From Desulfosporosinus sp. (lineage in GTDB: Bacteria > Bacillota > Desulfitobacteriia > Desulfitobacteriales > Desulfitobacteriaceae), in assembly GCA_003513495.1 (NCBI GenBank), contig DOPM01000019.1:101134-165133 (forward strand): a stretch of DNA of 64,000 nt, written 5' to 3'. The stretch's first letter is position 1, and each line of letters opens with the position of its first letter. Both the position numbers and the translations under genes were made by a program. Below the pieces are notes generated by a model that was not told the origin of the DNA, did not search any database, and worked only from the letters and a program-made list of their open reading frames with translations. Below, piece after piece: positions 1 to 9,191 of this stretch.

Positions 1-694
1 TGAGGGAACCTGCCATTAAATCCACACCAATGTCACCTGGTTCCTGGGCTTCGACCAGTTCTCCATAGCAATTATCAACAAAAATAATCAGTTGAGGATA
101 GTTTGATCTAATAAAATCCACTAATTCCTTCAACTGAGCGATCATAAGTGCATTTCTCCAAGCATATCCCCGGGAACGTTGAACCATCAGCAGGCGAGTT
201 TTATCCGTTATGGACTTTTGGATAAGATCGAACTGTAGTTTACCCATAGAGTCCAAAGGAACAGTATCATATAATACCCCAAAGTCCATGAGACTCCCTT
301 GCCCTTTTCCCCTTAGTCCAATCACTTCTTCCAAGGTATCATAGGGTTTTCCGCTCACAGAGATAACATGATCTCCCGGGCGTAGAACTCCGAATAAAGC
401 TGCTGCAATAGCATGTGTGCCTGATACAAACTGACCTCGGACAAGGGCTGCTTCTGTCCCTAAGATACGAGCCACTATGCCATCCAGAACCTCACGTCCT
501 GAATCACCTAAGCCATAGCCGGTTGTTCCCTGTAAATGATAGCTTGCGACTCGTTCCTCTTGAAAGGCCTTCAAAACTTTTTCATGGTTTTGTCGTGCTA
601 TTTCTTGTAATCCAGGTAATTGACTAAAGAGTGCCTCTTCTGCTTTAGAGACTGCATCGTTAATCAATGTCGGCCATTTCTGATTCGAATACAA
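1..694 (-). CDS. ynbB: YnbB-type PLP-dependent protein (methionine gamma-lyase / aluminium resistance family), partial
   Basis: About 231 N-terminal residues are present and the C-terminus lies beyond the left edge. The frame reads through a conserved start of the family, with segments such as YHLQGTTGYGLGDSGREVLD and GQFVSGTHAIAAALFGVLRPGD, typical of the fold-type I PLP enzymes annotated as methionine gamma-lyase-like or aluminium resistance protein. The start is a TTG at 694 preceded by AAGGAGGA; no better ATG exists. The PLP lysine should lie in the missing part. It sits just downstream of hflX, as ynbB follows ynbA (hflX) in Bacillus, which supports the assignment. The true substrate is unknown, so the family name is descriptive only. 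Confidence 0.85.
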   Translation of the reverse strand, partial: MYSNQKWPTLINDAVSKAEEALFSQLPGLQEIARQNHEKVLKAFQEERVASYHLQGTTGYGLGDSGREVLDGIVARILGTEAALVRGQFVSGTHAIAAALFGVLRPGDHVISVSGKPYDTLEEVIGLRGKGQGSLMDFGVLYDTVPLDSMGKLQFDLIQKSITDKTRLLMVQRSRGYAWRNALMIAQLKELVDFIRSNYPQLIIFVDNCYGELVEAQEPGDIGVDLMAGSL

Positions 695-736
695 AAAAAC
701 TTCCTCCTTGTTAGTTGGTACAATGCCTGGATCTGT

Positions 737-2356
737 TCATGAGTTTAGCAAAGAACTAATATGTTGCCATACCGGCCTCAGAGAGTCTCCACGGGTAAGA
801 GATATCTTGATGGGATAAGGAAGGTACCCTGCCAGCTCATTTAGATTATCGTCATCATCAACCTTATCGACTTTATTGAGCAACGTGATCATAGGTTTAT
901 CCGCACATCCCAACTGGTTTAGAACCTCCTTAACCGTTTCAGCGTGTTGGAGTGCTTGGGGATGACTGGCATCGACAACATGAATCAAAACATCCGCTTG
1001 TTGAACTTCTTCTAAGGTCGCAATAAAGGCTCGAAGAAGTTGAGTGGGCAATTTACGAATAAACCCAACTGTATCGCTTAGCAGGATTTCTAGAGTAGAG
1101 TCAATTTTAATACTACGAACAATCGGATCTAAGGTAGCAAATAACTTGTTTTCACCGGCTGGTAAGTCTGATCTGCTGCCGGCTCTCTCCATAGCAAGTT
1201 TCATAAAGGTTGTTTTCCCGGTATTAGTATACCCTACTAAAGCAATGATCGGCAGTCCACTTCTGGTTCTTTGTCGGCGCTGTACATCACGGTGCTGTAA
1301 GACGAGCTTTAATTCTTTCTCAAGGGAATTTATACGGTCTCGCATTCTTCTTCGATCAAGCTCCAATTTTGTTTCGCCAGGTCCCCGGGAGCCAACTCCC
1401 GCACCTAAACGAGAGAGAGCTTGTCCCTGTCCGGTCAAATAAGGCAGGAGATGCTTAAGCTGTGCTAATTCGACTTGCAGTTTACCCTCTCGAGACTGAG
1501 CACGCTGGGCAAAGATGTCCAAGATTAATCCCGTACGATCGAGAACTTTTAATCCGGTTTCCATCTCTAATGTTCGCAACTGGGTTGGAGATAGTTCATC
1601 ATCACAGATTAGAACATTAGCTTCCGTCTCCTGTAGACGGTGAACCAATTCTTCAAGTTTTCCGCTGCCAAAATAGCTGCGTGTTTGACCATAGCGACGT
1701 AACTGGACCAACTGACCGACCACATTGACTCCGGCGGTACGAGCCAGTTCCCGCAGTTCTAATAAATCTTCATTCGTTTCTTGTTCACTTTCTTCCAGAG
1801 CAATTAAGAAAGCACGTTCTTTCCCTTGCGCGGTCACAGTTTTAAGCTTTCTAGGTGAACTTTCTTCAAGATTAGAAAGACCCTCAAGATAATCAAAGGT
1901 ATCCCAATTTTGGGGACTTAGGTCAACTATATCGGGATCCCTTTCCATTCTCCGATAGGCAATTTGAATACCCGTGAGCGCCCCATCGTGAACTCCGACA
2001 GACGACATACTCTCCAGTTGTAGGGATGCCAAAGCACTATGATCCAAGGGGCTTAGTTGGTAGTTTCCATTAGGATGAGTATGAATGCACCTGAGGTGTT
2101 TTCCGATCGACCTACCCTTAATTGGTGGAAGAGCTACTGTCGCATGACGCCCTACTGCAGCTGCCAATAGGATCCCGTTCCGAGAAACATAAATGGCAAT
2201 TTCTCGATTCCAAAGCTGAGTAAGGCGTATAAGCTCTTTAAGGATTTCAGGATGAATTAGTTCAGAACGCTCAGTCTTAATCTCAGAAAGATGTTTTAGT
2301 TCTTGTACCTGACTTGCCCGAATTCCAGACAAGTCTCCCGAAATGTCCATGTTCAT
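737..2356 (-). CDS. hflX: GTPase HflX, long form with N-terminal JAMM-like domain
   Basis: 539 residues. HflX is a ribosome-associated GTPase that splits stalled 70S ribosomes under stress. The C-terminal two thirds carry the HflX N-domain (VNVVGQLVQLRR...YFGSGKLEEL), a glycine-rich linker (LGAGVGSRGPGETKLELDRR) and a GTPase domain with G1 GYTNTGKTT, G3 DTVGFIRKLP and G4 NKVD. The protein has an extra ~170 residues at the N-terminus containing E52, H92-T-H94 and S102-P-L-D105, which fits the JAMM/JAB metalloprotease signature E..HxH(x7)SxxD. Bacterial HflX is usually about 420 residues, so this is a fusion or long variant. The start ATG at 2356 has GAGGT upstream. It lies between the spoVK-like ATPase gene and ynbB, as in Bacillus. 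Confidence 0.95.
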   Translation of the reverse strand: MNMDISGDLSGIRASQVQELKHLSEIKTERSELIHPEILKELIRLTQLWNREIAIYVSRNGILLAAAVGRHATVALPPIKGRSIGKHLRCIHTHPNGNYQLSPLDHSALASLQLESMSSVGVHDGALTGIQIAYRRMERDPDIVDLSPQNWDTFDYLEGLSNLEESSPRKLKTVTAQGKERAFLIALEESEQETNEDLLELRELARTAGVNVVGQLVQLRRYGQTRSYFGSGKLEELVHRLQETEANVLICDDELSPTQLRTLEMETGLKVLDRTGLILDIFAQRAQSREGKLQVELAQLKHLLPYLTGQGQALSRLGAGVGSRGPGETKLELDRRRMRDRINSLEKELKLVLQHRDVQRRQRTRSGLPIIALVGYTNTGKTTFMKLAMERAGSRSDLPAGENKLFATLDPIVRSIKIDSTLEILLSDTVGFIRKLPTQLLRAFIATLEEVQQADVLIHVVDASHPQALQHAETVKEVLNQLGCADKPMITLLNKVDKVDDDDNLNELAGYLPYPIKISLTRGDSLRPVWQHISSLLNS

Positions 2357-2414
2357 AGATTACCTCGAATTCAAAGATTTTAATGTGATGAATGAAAAAT
2401 CCAGTGCGCTTTTG

Positions 2415-2439
2415 GTCATTCTGAACGAAGTGAAGAATG
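2415..2439. repeat. Dispersed repeat, GTCATTCTGAACGNAGTGAAGAAT family, half copy
   Basis: A 25-bp unit starting GTCATTCTGAACG matches one arm of longer imperfect palindromes at 12434-12492, 25431-25510 and 35536-35595. Only one arm is clear here. Such units are extragenic repeats of unknown function. It lies at the edge of the GC-rich region that follows. Confidence 0.6.
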
Positions 2440-2800
2440 GTCCCACGGGTCGGGCAGCTTCGCCCACATCCGCTCACCAGCACTCCGAGGCTCGCCCACT
2501 CACCTGCGCGGGACTTCCTTCAGCGGATAAGTATTCTTTGGAGACAGCCGCTTCGGCGAAAGTGTATCCTACGCCGGTAGGGATTCCTTAAGGGATCGCG
2601 GCTTCGGCGATAGTCTCCACTGGAGACTATCGTACCGGACACTTTCGTGCCAAACCTCTGGGCAGTACCTGATGTGAACCCGTGGCTCCGTTTCCCCCGC
2701 ACCGGCTTGTGGTCTTTTACCGCCTCTCCATGCAATGGGTTCGCTACTGTGGACGAAGCTGCCCTGCTTGCGGGTCTAGGGATTCTTCTGCATGTTTTTA
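2440..2800. other. GC-rich intergenic element with nested inverted repeats; candidate structured RNA or non-autonomous element
   Basis: This 467-bp gap between hflX and the spoVK-like gene is visibly richer in G+C than its flanks and has no convincing gene. Visible pairings include a 25-nt near-perfect palindrome at 2608-2632, a GNRA-like hairpin at 2637-2651 (GGCAC-GAAA-GTGTCC on the minus strand), two CTTCGG tetraloop hairpins near 2550-2560 and 2600-2608, and a nested pair of helices, 2662-2667 with 2761-2766 enclosing 2678-2683 with 2739-2744. Nested long-range helices plus stable tetraloops suggest a folded RNA, but I do not recognise a known family. Several short ORFs cross it; none has a good ribosome site. 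A degenerate mobile repeat is the main alternative. Confidence 0.4.
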
Positions 2801-2823
2801 GGGTCTTTTTTCAGAGTAGACAG

Positions 2824-3819
2824 TTAGAGGTTTTCCAAGTTAATATCAGCGGGCAAAATCTGAATGAGCTCTTCACGACTTGAGCTAGGCTTTTGGAATA
2901 AACGCACTGCTTGTTTTCGCACGGTTTTCTCCACTAGGTTTCGTACAAGTCTTGCATTTCCGGCATAACGATGGGAACTAAGTAAAATTTGAAGATGAAA
3001 ACGAAGGGCATCCTCAGCTTCTACAGTTAACTCATATTGTCGTGACTTGAACATTGATTTTCCGATGGCTAGCAGTTCATCAAGTGTGTAATCCGGAAAA
3101 TCAATATGTATTGGAAAGCGGGATCTAAGTCCTGGATTGGTTTGCATAAACCAGTCCATTTCTTGACTATATCCTGCTAAGATTAGCACAAGATTATCCT
3201 TATTGTCCTCCATGGCTTTTACTAAGGCATCAATGGCTTCCTTGCCGAAATCCTTCTCTCCTCCTCGGGCTAAGGAATAGGCTTCATCTATAAATAGGAC
3301 TCCACCCAAAGCTTTTTTTACTTGCTCCCGAGTCTTTTGAGCAGTATGGCCGATATATTCACCGACAAGATCTGCACGCTCGCATTCAATAATATGTCCT
3401 TTTTGAAGAACTCCCATTTCTTTAAACAGTCGCCCGACCAAGCGTGCCACTGTTGTCTTGCCCGTCCCGGGATTCCCTTTGAAAATCATATGGAGAACAA
3501 GGGGTTCCGCTATTAGTTTTTCATGTGTTCTTCGCTTTTGGATTTCCACAAAGGCTTGCAAGTCTCGTATAAGTCGTTTAACGATCACTAATCCAATGTA
3601 GGAATCTAATTCTGCCAGGATTTCTGCAACTTTATTTCTGTCCTTATCCTTGTCTTTATCTTTTTCTTTGTCTGAGGCAGAGGAATTATTTTTACGCCCT
3701 CGCCCAATCCCCACCATTTCTACTGCAGGAGTAAGGGTGTTTTCAGTTTTGGGGGGTAAAGGAGTCTGAATTAGCGGCGGTAATTGCTTATCCTGTGCGA
3801 AGGTTATTCTGATTGTCAT
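2824..3819 (-). CDS. spoVK: SpoVK/CbxX-type AAA+ ATPase
   Basis: 331 residues from ATG 3819, which is preceded by GGGAGGTG at good spacing; an upstream GTG at 3831 lies inside that ribosome site. The protein has a low-complexity lysine/aspartate stretch (KEKDKDKDKDRNK) at about residues 52-64, then one AAA+ domain with Walker A GNPGTGKTT, Walker B GGVLFIDEAYSLAR, and an arginine-rich sensor region (GLRSRFP). This is the CbxX/CfqX family that includes stage V sporulation protein K, a mother-cell ATPase of sporulating Firmicutes. Its position next to hflX and near hfq and miaA matches Bacillus spoVK. The N-terminal charged repeat is not part of the family core. The sporulation role is inferred. 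Confidence 0.85.
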   Translation of the reverse strand: MTIRITFAQDKQLPPLIQTPLPPKTENTLTPAVEMVGIGRGRKNNSSASDKEKDKDKDKDRNKVAEILAELDSYIGLVIVKRLIRDLQAFVEIQKRRTHEKLIAEPLVLHMIFKGNPGTGKTTVARLVGRLFKEMGVLQKGHIIECERADLVGEYIGHTAQKTREQVKKALGGVLFIDEAYSLARGGEKDFGKEAIDALVKAMEDNKDNLVLILAGYSQEMDWFMQTNPGLRSRFPIHIDFPDYTLDELLAIGKSMFKSRQYELTVEAEDALRFHLQILLSSHRYAGNARLVRNLVEKTVRKQAVRLFQKPSSSREELIQILPADINLENL

Positions 3820-3891
3820 ATGTACAGGCACCTCCCATCCTTACTACTATACGCAAGTAAGGACGAAAGGTGTCCTAAAAACCTGATGTTA

Positions 3892-5715
3892 TTATTTCCC
3901 TGTTAAGCTTTTGGCATAACGCACACGTGACGTGTGATCAAGGAATTTCTTACGGAGACGAACGCTTTTAGGTGTAATTTCAACCAATTCGTCATCATTA
4001 ATAAATTCTAAGGATTGCTCTAAGGACAGTTCCCTTGGCTTATCAAGGCGTAGAGCCTCATCCGCTGAACTGGTACGCATATTTGTCAGCTGCTTTTTCT
4101 TACATACATTAACTTCAATATCTTGCTCCCGCTTATTCTCTCCAACAATCATACCTGCATACACATGAAGGCCCGGATCGACAAATAAAGTGCCTCGCTC
4201 TTGAGCTGAATATAACCCGTAGGCGTTGGTTTCCCCTTCTTCAAAGGCGATGAGGGCACCACGATTTCGTCCTGGGATATCTCCTTTATAGGGTTCATAC
4301 CCCATAAACATATGACTCATCATTCCCTCTCCGCGAGTTTGAGATAAAAATTCTCCCCGGAATCCGATCAGTCCTCTCGCTGGAATTTTAAACTCAACGC
4401 GCATCTGAGTTTCAGAGAGGTTCGTCATATTAGCCATTTCAGCTTTACGCTTACCGAGCAGTTCCATAATTGCGCCTAATGAACTCTCATGAAGGTCACA
4501 TATTAAGAATTCCATAGGTTCGCATTTTACACCGTCAATGATTTTATAAATAACTTCCGGTTTAGAAACCTGGAGTTCGAACCCTTCCCGCCGCATATTC
4601 TCAATCAATATCGAGAGGTGAAGTTCTCCCCGACCTGACACTTGGAAGCAATCAGCAGAGTCTGTTTCTTCTACTCTTAGGCTGACATTCGTCTCAACTT
4701 CCTTCCAGAGACGCTCGCGGATCTTACGAGAGGTTACAAAATGCCCTTCACGCCCAGCGAAGGGGCTATTGTTAACCATGAAATTCATGGATAAGGTTGG
4801 CTCATCCACTTCAATGGTGGGTAAAGCTTCCGGGTTTAGAGCACATGCCACGGTTTCCCCAATATTAGCACTGGTTAACCCGGTAAGTGCGACAATTTCT
4901 CCGGCTGAAGCCTCGGAAACCACTTCACGCTTTAAGCCATCATAAATCATGACTTTACCGACTTTAGTACGTTCAAAGCTTTCATCCCGTTTGATTAAAG
5001 TTACGTTTTCATTCTGATGAATTGTTCCACGGACAATGCGACCAACCACAATCTTGCCAACATAATCGTCATAGTCCAGTGTGGTGACGAGCATTTGGAA
5101 GGGTGCTTCCAGATCAACAACGGGTGCAGGGATATGCTCTAGAATGACAGAGAATAAAGAGGATAAGGAATCTTCCAGAGCATCTGGGTCAAGCCCTGCT
5201 ATGCCAGTACGTGCCGATGCATAAACCACCGGAAAATCCAACTGATCGTCGTCTGCACCAAGCTCAATAAAGAGGTCTAAAACCTCGTCGACCACTTCTG
5301 CCGGACGAGCATCCGGGCGATCTATTTTATTGATTACGACTATCGGAACAAGTTTAAGTTCTAGGGCTTTACGTAAAACAAACCGTGTTTGAGGCATCGG
5401 CCCTTCAAAGGAATCGACAATGAGGAGTACTCCATTAACCATCTGTAATACACGTTCAACTTCGCCGCCAAAATCAGCGTGTCCTGGGGTGTCAATAATA
5501 TTGATCTTTGTTCCTTCCCAGTGGACTGCGGTATTTTTGGACAAAATTGTAATTCCACGTTCACGTTCTAAATCATTGGAATCCATAACGCGTTCAATTA
5601 CTTGTTGATTAGCTCGGAAGGTTCCACTTTGTTTTAACATAGCATCAACAAGCGTGGTTTTCCCATGATCTACGTGAGCGATAATAGCAATGTTTCTTAA
5701 GTTTCGAGTTTCCAT
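3892..5715 (-). CDS. typA: Translational GTPase TypA/BipA
   Basis: 607 residues. TypA is an EF-G-like ribosome-binding GTPase involved in ribosome assembly and stress or cold growth. The sequence begins METRNLRNIAIIAHVDHGKTTLVDAM (G1 HVDHGKTT), followed by RERGITI (G2), DTPGHADF (G3) and NKIDRPDAR (G4), then EF-Tu-like domain II and the BipA-specific C-terminal domain (RGLIGFRGEFLS, PYKGDIPGRNRGALI). Length fits the family. The frame is open upstream to 5772, but those 19 extra residues lack homology and a ribosome site, so the ATG at 5715 is chosen, with AAAGGA about 13 nt upstream. It is inserted between hfq and spoVK compared with Bacillus order. Confidence 0.95.
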   Translation of the reverse strand: METRNLRNIAIIAHVDHGKTTLVDAMLKQSGTFRANQQVIERVMDSNDLERERGITILSKNTAVHWEGTKINIIDTPGHADFGGEVERVLQMVNGVLLIVDSFEGPMPQTRFVLRKALELKLVPIVVINKIDRPDARPAEVVDEVLDLFIELGADDDQLDFPVVYASARTGIAGLDPDALEDSLSSLFSVILEHIPAPVVDLEAPFQMLVTTLDYDDYVGKIVVGRIVRGTIHQNENVTLIKRDESFERTKVGKVMIYDGLKREVVSEASAGEIVALTGLTSANIGETVACALNPEALPTIEVDEPTLSMNFMVNNSPFAGREGHFVTSRKIRERLWKEVETNVSLRVEETDSADCFQVSGRGELHLSILIENMRREGFELQVSKPEVIYKIIDGVKCEPMEFLICDLHESSLGAIMELLGKRKAEMANMTNLSETQMRVEFKIPARGLIGFRGEFLSQTRGEGMMSHMFMGYEPYKGDIPGRNRGALIAFEEGETNAYGLYSAQERGTLFVDPGLHVYAGMIVGENKREQDIEVNVCKKKQLTNMRTSSADEALRLDKPRELSLEQSLEFINDDELVEITPKSVRLRKKFLDHTSRVRYAKSLTGK

Positions 5716-5789
5716 AGTTGGGCTGAATTCCTTTCTATTCCTAAATATAATTATATCACTTAAAGATATCATAGTTGACTATTGAATTC

Positions 5790-5839
5790 AAGCATAAAGA
5801 ACTAAGTTCGATGTTAACCGAACTTAGTTCTTTATGCTT
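5790..5839 (-). terminator. Strong hairpin between hfq and typA
   Basis: A perfect 21-bp inverted repeat (5790-5810 with 5819-5839, 8-nt loop) lies 14 bp past the hfq stop. No clear U-run follows on either strand, so it may end hfq transcripts inefficiently, act as an attenuator before typA, or protect the hfq 3' end. The repeat itself is certain; the role is inferred. Confidence 0.6.
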
Positions 5840-5853
5840 GGGGCAACCTTTAG

Positions 5854-6114
5854 TTATCGTGGATTGTTTGCTGCTGATTCTGCTGCACTAGCAGCCGCTA
5901 TGTTGATCGGGCGAATTGGCATAACCGTCGAAATAGCATGTTTATAAACCATTTGTTGTCTACCTTCAAATTCGATGACAACGGTAAAGTTATCAAATCC
6001 TTTTATTAGGCCCTTTAGCTGAAATCCGTTAACCAAATAAATGGTCACTGGAAGGTTTTCTTTACGCACCTGGTTTAAAAAGGTATCTTGTAAATTGATG
6101 GGCGATTTGTTCAT
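5854..6114 (-). CDS. hfq: RNA chaperone Hfq
   Basis: 86 residues. Hfq forms hexameric Sm rings that bind small RNAs and mRNAs. The Sm1 motif is seen in VTIYLVNGFQLKGLIKGFDNFTV and Sm2 in MVYKHAIST. The N-terminus (NLQDTFLNQVRKENLPVTIYL) matches the conserved start of the family. A short alanine/serine-rich tail follows. The ATG at 6114 has GGAGGAAAATAA upstream. It lies 37 bp downstream of miaA, the classic miaA-hfq pair. Confidence 0.97.
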   Translation of the reverse strand: MNKSPINLQDTFLNQVRKENLPVTIYLVNGFQLKGLIKGFDNFTVVIEFEGRQQMVYKHAISTVMPIRPINIAAASAAESAANNPR

Positions 6115-6151
6115 TTATTTTCCTCCATCACCTTATATTTCTACTCTGACC

Positions 6152-7093
6152 CTATTTTACACGAGATTGACATGCTCTGCAAGCTTGAGCGACTGACTCA
6201 ACCAGAACATTGAGATCTGTCTTTATATCGAACCAACGGATCCTAGGATCTCTTCGAAACCAAGTTAGTTGACGTTTGGCAAAATGTCGGGTATCTCTTT
6301 GTAATAAACGCAGCATCTCAGGTTTTGTGACAACTCCCTTTAAAAACCAAAGGGCGTGACGATAACCAATACTTTGTAAGGGTTTTAAGCTTAAAGGATA
6401 ACCCTCAGATATAAGCGCTAGGGTCTCTTCTAATAGGCCTTGTGAAAGCATTGTGACGCAGCGTTGATTGATCCGTTCATAGATTAAATCCCGTGGAGCA
6501 GTTAGTCCAATATACACAATCGATGGGTCAAGAGGCTGGTACTCATAATCATTAAATTGACGTTGGCTTGAGAGAGTTTTACCAGTTAATTCGTAAACTT
6601 CCAGGGCTCGAACAACTCGCAGAACATTGTTGGGATGTAACTGCTCAGCCGTATCAGGGTCTCGTTTTCTAAGTTCTTCATGTAATGCTTCATTCCCGTT
6701 TAATAAAGCAAACTCATTCCATTTAGTCCGAATTTCTTCACAACCCTGTTGAGCAAAGTCGTAGGGATCGAGTAAGGAACGGATATAAAGCCCAGTTCCA
6801 CCTACAACAATTGGAACATGTCCACGACCTCTAATCTCTTCAATTAAAGACGTAGCCATAACCTTAAATTGTGCGGCGGTAAAAGGCTCCGCAGGATCAA
6901 GAAAATCAATCAGATGATGTGGAACGAGTTCAAGTTCTTCACTAGTGGGTTTAGCTGACCCAATGTCTAGTTTTTTGTAAACCTGGACAGAATCCCCGGA
7001 GATAATTTCTCCACCTAGCTTCTGGGCAAGAGCTAAACCGAGGGCTGACTTGCCAATGCCGGTTGGACCAATAATTATTACAAGTGGATGCAC
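6152..7093 (-). CDS. miaA: tRNA dimethylallyltransferase MiaA
   Basis: 313 residues. MiaA transfers a dimethylallyl group to the N6 of A37 in tRNAs reading UNN codons; MiaB, encoded at 15757-17088, then methylthiolates the product. The sequence has the P-loop GPTGIGKSALG at residues 9-19, SGDSVQVYKKLDIGSAKP, HHLIDFLDP, VVGGTGLYIRSLL and the C-terminal RDTRHFAKRQLTWFRRD motif. The start is GTG at 7093, directly after GGAGGTGG. It is followed by hfq. The 193-bp gap to mutL upstream holds no gene. Confidence 0.96.
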   Translation of the reverse strand: MHPLVIIIGPTGIGKSALGLALAQKLGGEIISGDSVQVYKKLDIGSAKPTSEELELVPHHLIDFLDPAEPFTAAQFKVMATSLIEEIRGRGHVPIVVGGTGLYIRSLLDPYDFAQQGCEEIRTKWNEFALLNGNEALHEELRKRDPDTAEQLHPNNVLRVVRALEVYELTGKTLSSQRQFNDYEYQPLDPSIVYIGLTAPRDLIYERINQRCVTMLSQGLLEETLALISEGYPLSLKPLQSIGYRHALWFLKGVVTKPEMLRLLQRDTRHFAKRQLTWFRRDPRIRWFDIKTDLNVLVESVAQACRACQSRVK

Positions 7094-7286
7094 GAAACCA
7101 CCTCCATTAAACTAGACCGAAATCCTGTTATTAATCGATGGACACCACTTGTTCAACTTAGTTAAACGAGTGAATCTGCCTTATTTTATTTCTAGCCATA
7201 TTTAGCCTATTGATTAGTATACCCGGCACAGCATGCAGGCAAACTCCTGGGGGTTTTGTTCACAAAGTCACTTGGTGGCAACTAAT

Positions 7287-9191
7287 CTAGGTGCGATAAA
7301 AGCGTTTTTCTAATTCAGTACGAGTCATTGTAACCATTGTAGGCCGTCCGTGTGGGCAGGTATAGGGATTTTGAGTATGGCTAAGCTTGGCAATAAGTTG
7401 TTCCATTTCAGGCAAGTTCAGGGGATCTTGGGCTTTAATCGATTCTTTACAAGCTAACATATAAACCCATTCTTCCAACATCTTATCGAAGGTCGGCGGA
7501 GAATTCTTTAATAAGACCTCGTCGATAAACTCACGAAGTAAATCATCAGGTTGATTGGATCCTGTTTGAATGGGCACGCCGCGCAGTAAATAAGTTCGTG
7601 AACCGAATTGTTCCAGAATGAACCCCATCTCGTTTAGAATCCATAAGTTCTCAAGTAAGGCTTGTTCCTCTTGCAGAGTAAACTCCATAGCAAGGGGAAT
7701 CAAAAGCGTCTGACTGGCTAGTTCTGCTTGTCTGAACTCCCTTAATATCCGCTCATAGTTTATCCGCTCATGAGCAGCATGTTGGTCTATCATAAAAAGT
7801 ACGTTACCGTCAGTCGCTAAGATGTAGGTGTTAAATAGCTGGGTTAAGGGCCATATATGGTTCAGAGGTTGATCGGCTTGCAAAGGATCCAAGTCCTGAG
7901 AATTCTCCGGATGTTCTAAGATCTCTTCTGCCTTTGGTTTGATTGTTGCTATACTGTCCAGGGGTTTTAACTGATGTTCTAAAATAGATTCAAGGAGTTT
8001 AGGTTGTTTCGTTGTTTCAGGCTTGAAATTGATTTGCGGTTGGCTATAGGTTTTGGGTGCTTCTGACTCTTGAATAATTAACTCCGTTGTCTTATTGGTA
8101 GGTCGAGAAGGTGTCTCCGAATTTGGAACGCTTATAGACGTGTTAGGAGCTTTAGGAGGAGGTGAAAGGGTTACTTTGGTTAGAATCGAAGGTAATGGTT
8201 TACTATTAATCAACGTATTATGAACAGCCTCACGAATAAAGAGGGTTAAGGCATGCTCCTCCTTAAACCGCACATCCATTTTCGTAGGGTGAACGTTCAC
8301 ATCATACTCAGTAGGCGGAACCGTCAAGTGAAGCACAACAATTGGGTGAAGCTTTGCCGGGATCAGAGTGTGATATCCATCAGCAATGGCTCGACTTAAT
8401 AATGGTGAACGAATGATACGTCCATTGAGCATAAAGAATTGAGCTTGTTTCGACGATCGGACTAAGTTGGGTGGACTGATAAAACCTTCAAGGCGCCAAT
8501 TTTCGTGCAATACGTTTATAGGAATAAGCTGGCGAGCGATGGCATGTCCAAGGACTGCAGCGATGGCTTCCCTTAAATCCCCACGTCCGGAGGTTTGTAA
8601 AACAACCTGATGAGGATGGGCTAGGGAAAAAGCGACATCCGGATGGGCAAGGGCCATTCGTCCAACGGTATCGCTGATTAGACCAAATTCGGTAGGGGTG
8701 GACTTTAAAAACTTTAAGCGTGCAGGGGTATTAAAAAAGAGATTTCGAACCGTAACGGATGTTCCAACAGGGCAGCCGATTTCTTTAAACTCGCCTTGTT
8801 CTCCGCCGTCCAGAGTATAGCTTATTCCAGCGGCTTCATTAGCTGGACGTGAGGATATTTCTAAATAGGAAACCGAGGCAATACTGGGAAGTGCTTCTCC
8901 TCTGAACCCTAGGGTCTTCAGATGATCTAAGTCTTCAATCTGAGAAATTTTACTAGTTGCATGTCGGATGACTGCCAGAGGTAAGTCCGCAATTCCTATT
9001 CCACTACCATCATCCCGCACCTGAATTAAAGGGACTCCGTTTCCTTCTATGGTTATATCTATACGTTTTGCCCCAGCATCGAGAGAATTCTCGACCAACT
9101 CCTTGACCACAGAGGCAGGACGTTCAACAACTTCTCCAGCGGAGATTTGGTTTGCTGAGTGCGCATCAAGAATATGAATTAGCGGTGTCAA
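7287..9191 (-). CDS. mutL: DNA mismatch repair protein MutL
   Basis: 634 residues. MutL couples MutS mismatch recognition to strand removal. The GHKL ATPase N-domain shows VVKELVENSLDAGA, DDGSGI and ATSKI-TLGFRGEALPSI. The C-terminal dimerisation domain carries DQHAAHERINYER, the DQHA(x)2E(x)4E endonuclease motif, plus ACKESIKAQDPL and CPHGRPT, so this is a nicking MutL as expected in bacteria without MutH. The middle linker (about 330-430) is low in conservation. The start is TTG at 9191 in a TTGA overlap with the upstream stop, with GAGGGAG placed ideally; the family begins at this point. Confidence 0.97.
   Translation of the reverse strand: MTPLIHILDAHSANQISAGEVVERPASVVKELVENSLDAGAKRIDITIEGNGVPLIQVRDDGSGIGIADLPLAVIRHATSKISQIEDLDHLKTLGFRGEALPSIASVSYLEISSRPANEAAGISYTLDGGEQGEFKEIGCPVGTSVTVRNLFFNTPARLKFLKSTPTEFGLISDTVGRMALAHPDVAFSLAHPHQVVLQTSGRGDLREAIAAVLGHAIARQLIPINVLHENWRLEGFISPPNLVRSSKQAQFFMLNGRIIRSPLLSRAIADGYHTLIPAKLHPIVVLHLTVPPTEYDVNVHPTKMDVRFKEEHALTLFIREAVHNTLINSKPLPSILTKVTLSPPPKAPNTSISVPNSETPSRPTNKTTELIIQESEAPKTYSQPQINFKPETTKQPKLLESILEHQLKPLDSIATIKPKAEEILEHPENSQDLDPLQADQPLNHIWPLTQLFNTYILATDGNVLFMIDQHAAHERINYERILREFRQAELASQTLLIPLAMEFTLQEEQALLENLWILNEMGFILEQFGSRTYLLRGVPIQTGSNQPDDLLREFIDEVLLKNSPPTFDKMLEEWVYMLACKESIKAQDPLNLPEMEQLIAKLSHTQNPYTCPHGRPTMVTMTRTELEKRFYRT

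Noticed and set aside
2343..2883. Short ORFs across the GC-rich region
   Set aside because: They cross hairpins in several frames, lack ribosome sites and overlap both flanking genes; the inverted repeats explain the sequence better.
5716..5772. Longer TypA start
   Set aside because: No ribosome site and no similarity to the family N-terminus, which begins at METRNL.
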